Source of the DNA: an uncultured Clostridiaceae bacterium
GTDB taxonomy: Bacteria > Bacillota > Clostridia > TANB77 > CAG-508
Direction: 5' to 3'
Length of the DNA stretch: 10,570 nt
Assembly (NCBI GenBank): GCA_958417695.1
Contig: CATZDQ010000045.1
Coordinates: 1 to 10,570, forward strand
In this document: positions 7,495 through 10,570 of the stretch, in pieces
Numbering within the stretch: the stretch's first letter is position 1
Layout: each line of letters opens with the position of its first letter
Translations under genes and position numbers: made by a program
The notes under the pieces: model-generated
The model's database searches: none
What the model was told of the DNA's origin: nothing
Seen by the model: the letters and a program-made list of their open reading frames with translations, nothing else

Positions 7495-7965
7495 CTATTT
7501 TCTATTCATCTCAAAGTCATAAGCATTTGCATAATCAAAAGTAGCACTAATACTTAATTGTGTACTTTCTCCTGGCTGTAATTCTTTTACAAAACCTCCT
7601 ACAGTAACTATTTCATTTTCAGATTTATCTATCATTTTAATTATAATAGGATATCCACCTTTTACAGAATCACTGGTATTGGTAATAGTTCCTAATAATA
7701 AGGATACACTATCTTTTTCAGTTAATTGAAAATTCGTAATTTCCATTCCCTCGAAATTCTTTGTTTCTGCCAATTTTGTACTATTGTTTAATTTTGTACC
7801 ATCTTCTAAGACATTTACAAATTCTTCTTTTGTAGTATCTACGACTTCTCCTCCTGTTTGTACCTCATTTTTTTGCATAACAAACCATATTGTAATGGCA
7901 AATATAGCTACTATTATTAATATAATCGTAACAATAATGGCTTTTCTTTCTTTTGTTTTTTTCAT
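7495..7965 (-). CDS. Membrane-anchored FxLYD-like protein, 156 aa
   Basis: ATG at 7963-7965 is preceded by AAGGAGG. A short basic N-terminus (MKKTKERK) leads into one membrane helix (about residues 9-30), with the remainder outside the membrane. After a polar linker comes VLEDGTKLNNSTKL (52-65) and a beta-sandwich of about 85 residues. This begins NFEGMEITNFQLT, passes through GTITNTS and FVKELQPGESTQLSIS, and ends DYANAYDFEM. That pattern fits FxLYD-type domains, small Ig-like extracellular modules of Bacillota. It overlaps nothing and lies 15 bp upstream of the large prepilin-like gene, so the two are almost certainly co-transcribed. A role as assembly partner or membrane anchor for the large protein is inference from position only. 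Confidence 0.82.
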   Translation of the reverse strand: MKKTKERKAIIVTIILIIVAIFAITIWFVMQKNEVQTGGEVVDTTKEEFVNVLEDGTKLNNSTKLAETKNFEGMEITNFQLTEKDSVSLLLGTITNTSDSVKGGYPIIIKMIDKSENEIVTVGGFVKELQPGESTQLSISATFDYANAYDFEMNRK

Positions 7966-7999
7966 TAAATTTCCTCCTTAAAAAGTATTCAAATTAGGT

Positions 8000-8029
8000 A
8001 ATATACGTAAACATTCTAATTTCATTAGA
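8000..8029 (-). promoter_or_regulatory. Possible promoter with dyad operator for the surface-protein operon
   Basis: TATATT on the minus strand (8000-8005) could be a -10 about 35 nt before the ATG of the FxLYD-like gene. No -35 resembling TTGACA stands at 16-18 bp. In its place is a perfect dyad, TCTAAT-GAA-ATTAGA (8015-8029), which suggests an activator or repressor site. This is a tentative call. Confidence 0.3.
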
Positions 8030-8150
8030 CACTTTTCTACCTATTTTTAATGATTTTACTATATATCATTTTTTATTTATCCTTTTTTATGTATATTAGT
8101 TGTTAGTTATTGTTTTTCTTTTCAACACTTTTTTAATTTAGAAATTGCAT

Positions 8151-8183
8151 AAAAATACCCTCAACATAGTTGAGAGTATTTTT
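8151..8183. terminator. Rho-independent terminator after spoIIQ
   Basis: Arms 8151-8165 and 8169-8183 form a 15-bp stem with one G-U pair and a 3-nt loop. There is a run of five T on the exit side for either direction. It begins 11 bp after the spoIIQ stop codon and closes the sporulation cluster before the surface-protein operon. Confidence 0.9.
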
Positions 8184-8194
8184 ACTATTTATTT

Positions 8195-9013
8195 CTATTT
8201 AATATATATAGCCGGGTCTAAATATTCACTATCTTTTAAAATCTCAAAATGTAAATGTGGTTCATCTGCAATTTCAAAAGTAGCTGTGTTTCCAACAGTA
8301 CCTATTGTTTGACCTTGTTTTACGCTTTCTTTTTCTTTTACAAATTCTGCTGTTAATAAGTTAGAATATACACTACAATAGCCATTAGTATGTTCTATCA
8401 CTACTGTAATACCATATCTAGGGTCATTTTTAATAGATTTTATTGTTCCATCTGCTGAAGCTTTTACGACAGTTGTTTTATCTGCTTTAATATCCATACC
8501 GGTATGTGTAACCCACTCTTTTAGAGTATTGGAGTATAATAATTTGTCTTTAGCAAATTCTTTTACTACTTCTCCTTCCACTGGTTTTATAAAAGTAGGG
8601 TCTTTTACAGGTTCTGTTTTAGTTGTATGAGGTTCTACTACATTGGCTATTGTATTGCTTTGTGTGTTGTTTATAACGGTATTCGTATTTGTGTTCTCTT
8701 TTTGCATGTTACTTGTATTAATAGCAATTTTAGTAGTATTCTCCTTGGTTGTATTTCCTTGTGTTTGTACTTCATTGACTGTTTTACCGATAGAAGTACT
8801 TGCTTGTGAAGTTTGTGTATTAGCCGTTGCCAAATCTGTAATTTTGCTACCGCCCATATCCCCTGTTTGCTCAGATGGATTTAACATATTGCTATAAATA
8901 AAGAAAGTAATTACAAAAGCGAGAATCGCTACTAATAGTACACCTCCTGCAATATACAACATTTTTTTAGTTTCTTCGTCTTCATGAAATATGTTTCTAT
9001 TTTGTCGTTTCAT
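8195..9013 (-). CDS. spoIIQ: Stage II sporulation protein Q, LytM/M23-domain protein, 272 aa
   Basis: SpoIIQ sits in the forespore membrane. It binds SpoIIIAH of the mother cell across the intermembrane space, supporting engulfment and the later feeding-tube complex. The protein has a cytoplasmic N-terminus, one membrane helix (about 18-41), a Thr/Asn/Gln-rich linker (about 46-138) and a LytM/M23 domain (about 141-268). Zinc ligands of M23 peptidases are present: H170 and D174 in HTGMD, and H255 in HLHFE (253-257). In canonical M23 enzymes another catalytic His falls in a Y-x-H-L motif; here the equivalent reads YSNL, with N218. ATG at 9011-9013 follows AAGGAGG. The assignment over a generic M23 peptidase rests on the membrane anchor, the position right after spoIID, and a sigma-F-like promoter, as known for spoIIQ in Bacillus subtilis. 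Confidence 0.88.
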   Translation of the reverse strand: MKRQNRNIFHEDEETKKMLYIAGGVLLVAILAFVITFFIYSNMLNPSEQTGDMGGSKITDLATANTQTSQASTSIGKTVNEVQTQGNTTKENTTKIAINTSNMQKENTNTNTVINNTQSNTIANVVEPHTTKTEPVKDPTFIKPVEGEVVKEFAKDKLLYSNTLKEWVTHTGMDIKADKTTVVKASADGTIKSIKNDPRYGITVVIEHTNGYCSVYSNLLTAEFVKEKESVKQGQTIGTVGNTATFEIADEPHLHFEILKDSEYLDPAIYIK

Positions 9014-9044
9014 AAATTGTCCTCCTTAACTTTTTCTTTAGTTA

Positions 9045-9073
9045 AAGTATTTCCGCTTTTGTCAGTTTTATAC
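9045..9073 (-). promoter_or_regulatory. Sigma-F type promoter of spoIIQ
   Basis: On the minus strand GTATA (9069-9073) is separated by 14 bp from GGAAATACTT (9045-9054). These fit the forespore sigma-F consensus as I recall it (GYATA, then GGnnAnA-T at about 15 bp). The site lies in the 89-bp gap between spoIID and spoIIQ. It places transcription start about 25 nt before the spoIIQ ATG. spoIIQ of B. subtilis is a known sigma-F target. Confidence 0.65.
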
Positions 9074-9102
9074 AAAAATTCCTTTTTCTTTAAAAATATA
9101 TT

Positions 9103-10128
9103 TTATATATCTACAATCTCTACTCCTGTATAAAAATGTTTAATAATCTCTTCATAATTACTTCCTTGTTTTGCCATACTATCAGCACCTGTTTGACTCA
9201 TTCCTACCCCATGTCCATAACCAACTACTTTAAATGTTATATTATCTGCTTCTATAGCTACTGTAAAGTTTGCTGAACGCAAGTTTAAAAGGGTTCTTAC
9301 TTCTACTCCAGAAAGTTGTAAGTTTCCAATTTGTATGGTTTTTACTCTATCACCATCTGTGTATTCTAGTACCTTAATACAATCTTGTGCCGAAAAATCA
9401 ATAGAAAAATCACTATGCTTGGCTTTTATTTTATTTATAAAATCTTGCTTACTAAAGGTTGCTTCTGAACTATATTGGCTATAGGTTTCTTCACCCGCTG
9501 TTGCTACAGCTTGTAAATATGGATAACCGCTACCACCCCATACATTTAAAGTCGTTTCTGTTTTTCCACCACTGTTAGAATGGAAAAAAGCATTAATTGG
9601 TTTTCCTTCATAAATAATCATTTTTCCTTGTGTACTATTTACTGCTTGCACAATTTTTTCCCAATTACTCTGTCTAGAGGATTCCTCCCATTTTGCTAAA
9701 CGGTCATCTTTAGAAATCCATGCTTGACAACATGCTGAATTATCACAAATATCGGCTCCTTTATGTTTTGCTCCGCTATTTTGTATTTTATAAATGGTAT
9801 AAGTTCTAGCAACCACTGCCTGCGCTTTTAAAGCTTCTTCTTCAAAAGAAGCTGGCATTTCACTAGAAACTACTCCATATAAATAGTCATCTAACTTTAC
9901 TTCTTCTATCGTATTGGTTTTGGTATGTAACAATTTTATCGTTGCATATTGTTTATAATCATAGCTACTTTGTGTCTTATCTCTGTCTTCTGGTGAACTT
10001 TTCTGTTCTTCTGGTTTATTTTCTGCTATGGCACCTACACTTTTATCTTGAAATGTTTTTGTAAAAAAAATAGGAATACAAAAACATAATAAAATAAACA
10101 GTAGCGCATATCGAAATGGCTTTTTCGT
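9103..10128 (-). CDS. spoIID: Stage II sporulation protein D (SpoIID lytic transglycosylase), 341 aa, apparent ACG start
   Basis: SpoIID is a membrane-anchored lytic transglycosylase. It cuts glycan strands stripped of stem peptides, within the SpoIID-SpoIIM-SpoIIP engulfment machine. From ACG at 10126-10128 the product starts xKKPFRYALLFILLCF, a signal-anchor (about residues 7-22), then a charged linker. The SpoIID domain follows from about 60. It includes YGVVSSEMP with the catalytic Glu at 90 (E88 in B. subtilis), H122-C128-C134 at the spacing of the zinc site described in Clostridioides difficile SpoIID, and the C-terminal GYGHGVGMSQTGA motif. Length is 341, close to the 343 of B. subtilis. 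The in-frame stretch has no ATG, GTG or TTG before TTG at 9933, and that start would remove the anchor. AAAGGGGGG ends 7 nt before ACG and directly follows the sigma-factor stop, so the genes are probably co-transcribed. Confidence 0.9.
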   Translation of the reverse strand, partial: TKKPFRYALLFILLCFCIPIFFTKTFQDKSVGAIAENKPEEQKSSPEDRDKTQSSYDYKQYATIKLLHTKTNTIEEVKLDDYLYGVVSSEMPASFEEEALKAQAVVARTYTIYKIQNSGAKHKGADICDNSACCQAWISKDDRLAKWEESSRQSNWEKIVQAVNSTQGKMIIYEGKPINAFFHSNSGGKTETTLNVWGGSGYPYLQAVATAGEETYSQYSSEATFSKQDFINKIKAKHSDFSIDFSAQDCIKVLEYTDGDRVKTIQIGNLQLSGVEVRTLLNLRSANFTVAIEADNITFKVVGYGHGVGMSQTGADSMAKQGSNYEEIIKHFYTGVEIVDI

Positions 10129-10135
10129 TTTTGTT

Positions 10136-10144
10136 CCCCCCTTT
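10136..10144 (-). promoter_or_regulatory. Ribosome binding site that sets the spoIID start
   Basis: Minus-strand AAAGGGGGG directly follows the TAA of the sigma-factor gene. It ends 7 nt before the ACG at 10126-10128. It pairs with the anti-Shine-Dalgarno sequence with one G-U wobble. Its position supports initiation at or very near the ACG rather than at the TTG 195 nt further on. Confidence 0.7.
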
Positions 10145-10570
10145 TTACATAGCTAATTTTACTTTCATAGAGTTTAATATTTTCTTTTCAATTCTAGATA
10201 CTTGTACTTGACTAATGCCTAAAATTTTAGCTACTTCCATCTGTGTTTTATTTTTATAGTAGCGAAGCATAATAATTTCTTTTTCACGTTGCTCTAAACT
10301 TTCTACTAATTCTTTTAAAGATAATTTGTTTACAATTTGCTCAGATTCATCCACATCACTACTCAATTTATCTATAAAACTAATACCGCCTTCTTCATCA
10401 CTATACATTTGTTCATAGATAGAAACCGTTGGATTTAAGGAATCTAAAGCAACGGCTACTTCTTCCTTTGGTATTTTTAATTCTGCAGCAATTTCACAAA
10501 TACCAATTTCTTCGCCATTTTCTCGTACATGCCTTGCTTGTATGTCTCTAATCTTAAAGGCGAGTTCCTT
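10145..10570 (-). CDS. sigF: Sporulation RNA polymerase sigma factor, sigma-F-like, 3' part; runs off right edge
   Basis: The last 141 codons of a sigma-70 family factor are present, covering region 3 and region 4. Region 3 begins KELAFKIRDIQARHV, then EIAAELKIPKEEV. The link NPTVSIYEQMYSDEEGG corresponds to the 'PTSIHETVYENDGDP' stretch of SigF. Region 4.2 contains the helix-turn-helix QMEVAKILGISQVQVSRIEKK. LRYYKNKTQ and the ending ISQVQVSRIEKKIL..MKVKL resemble SigF more than SigG, which typically reads LRFFxGKTQMEVA and ISQAQVSRLEK; QMEVA here is SigG-like. I therefore call SigF with SigG as the alternative. The upstream part, and spoIIAA/spoIIAB if present, lie outside. The stop TAA is followed at once by the spoIID ribosome binding site. 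Confidence 0.85.
   Translation of the reverse strand, partial: KELAFKIRDIQARHVRENGEEIGICEIAAELKIPKEEVAVALDSLNPTVSIYEQMYSDEEGGISFIDKLSSDVDESEQIVNKLSLKELVESLEQREKEIIMLRYYKNKTQMEVAKILGISQVQVSRIEKKILNSMKVKLAM

Noticed and set aside
7784..7981. Plus-strand 65-codon frame opposite the FxLYD-like gene
   Set aside because: It is a shadow of a gene with its own strong ribosome binding site.
8627..8897. Two overlapping plus-strand frames opposite spoIIQ
   Set aside because: They are antisense to the low-complexity Thr/Asn-rich linker, which yields hydrophobic nonsense on the other strand.
10084..10110. ATG in another frame within the spoIID signal-anchor (CGATATGCG) as a start with a frameshift
   Set aside because: That frame meets a stop after about 23 codons. 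The frame of the SpoIID domain stays open and gives a normal anchor without any shift.

Overview
The window is AT-rich, with A/T-biased codons and strong AGGAGG-type ribosome binding sites. It carries a block of endospore-specific genes, so it comes from a spore-forming low-GC member of the Bacillota, most likely Clostridia. The prepilin-like surface protein with Ig/FN3 repeats and its FxLYD-like neighbour resemble gene pairs I associate with uncultured gut Clostridia; that last step is recall, not something the sequence proves. All genes but one lie on the minus strand.

Layout from the left edge. Positions 1-2411 hold the first 803 codons of addA (RecBCD-like helicase-nuclease), running off the left edge, with its own sigma-A promoter. 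Positions 2655-3299 hold a small membrane-anchored LolA-fold-like protein with a near-perfect promoter and a downstream terminator. Positions 3300-3905 are a gene-poor, very AT-rich spacer with a striking 14-bp inverted repeat. Positions 3906-4340 hold the only plus-strand gene, a 144-residue all-helical protein. It converges on its neighbour at a shared bidirectional terminator.

Positions 4390-7965 are a two-gene operon: a 156-residue membrane-anchored FxLYD-like protein, then a 1029-residue prepilin-like surface protein. The latter has alternating Ig-like and FN3-like modules in a 181-residue tandem repeat and a Cys/His-rich tail.

Positions 8195-10570 are a sporulation cluster in the order 3' end of a forespore sigma factor (sigF-like), spoIID, spoIIQ. 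SpoIID and SpoIIQ act in engulfment: SpoIID cleaves glycan strands, and SpoIIQ is the forespore half of the SpoIIQ-SpoIIIAH zipper. A sequence fitting the sigma-F consensus lies just before spoIIQ, so the sigma factor encoded upstream could directly drive spoIIQ. A rho-independent terminator closes the cluster.

Two points stand out. First, spoIID has no ATG, GTG or TTG at its evident N-terminus. A strong ribosome binding site, the signal-anchor and the family length all point to an ACG codon at 10126-10128. Second, the large surface protein is unusual for anything with a prepilin-like N-terminus: it is very long, recently duplicated inside, lacks the consensus Gly-1 and Glu+5, and ends in a Cys/His-rich domain that could bind metal.
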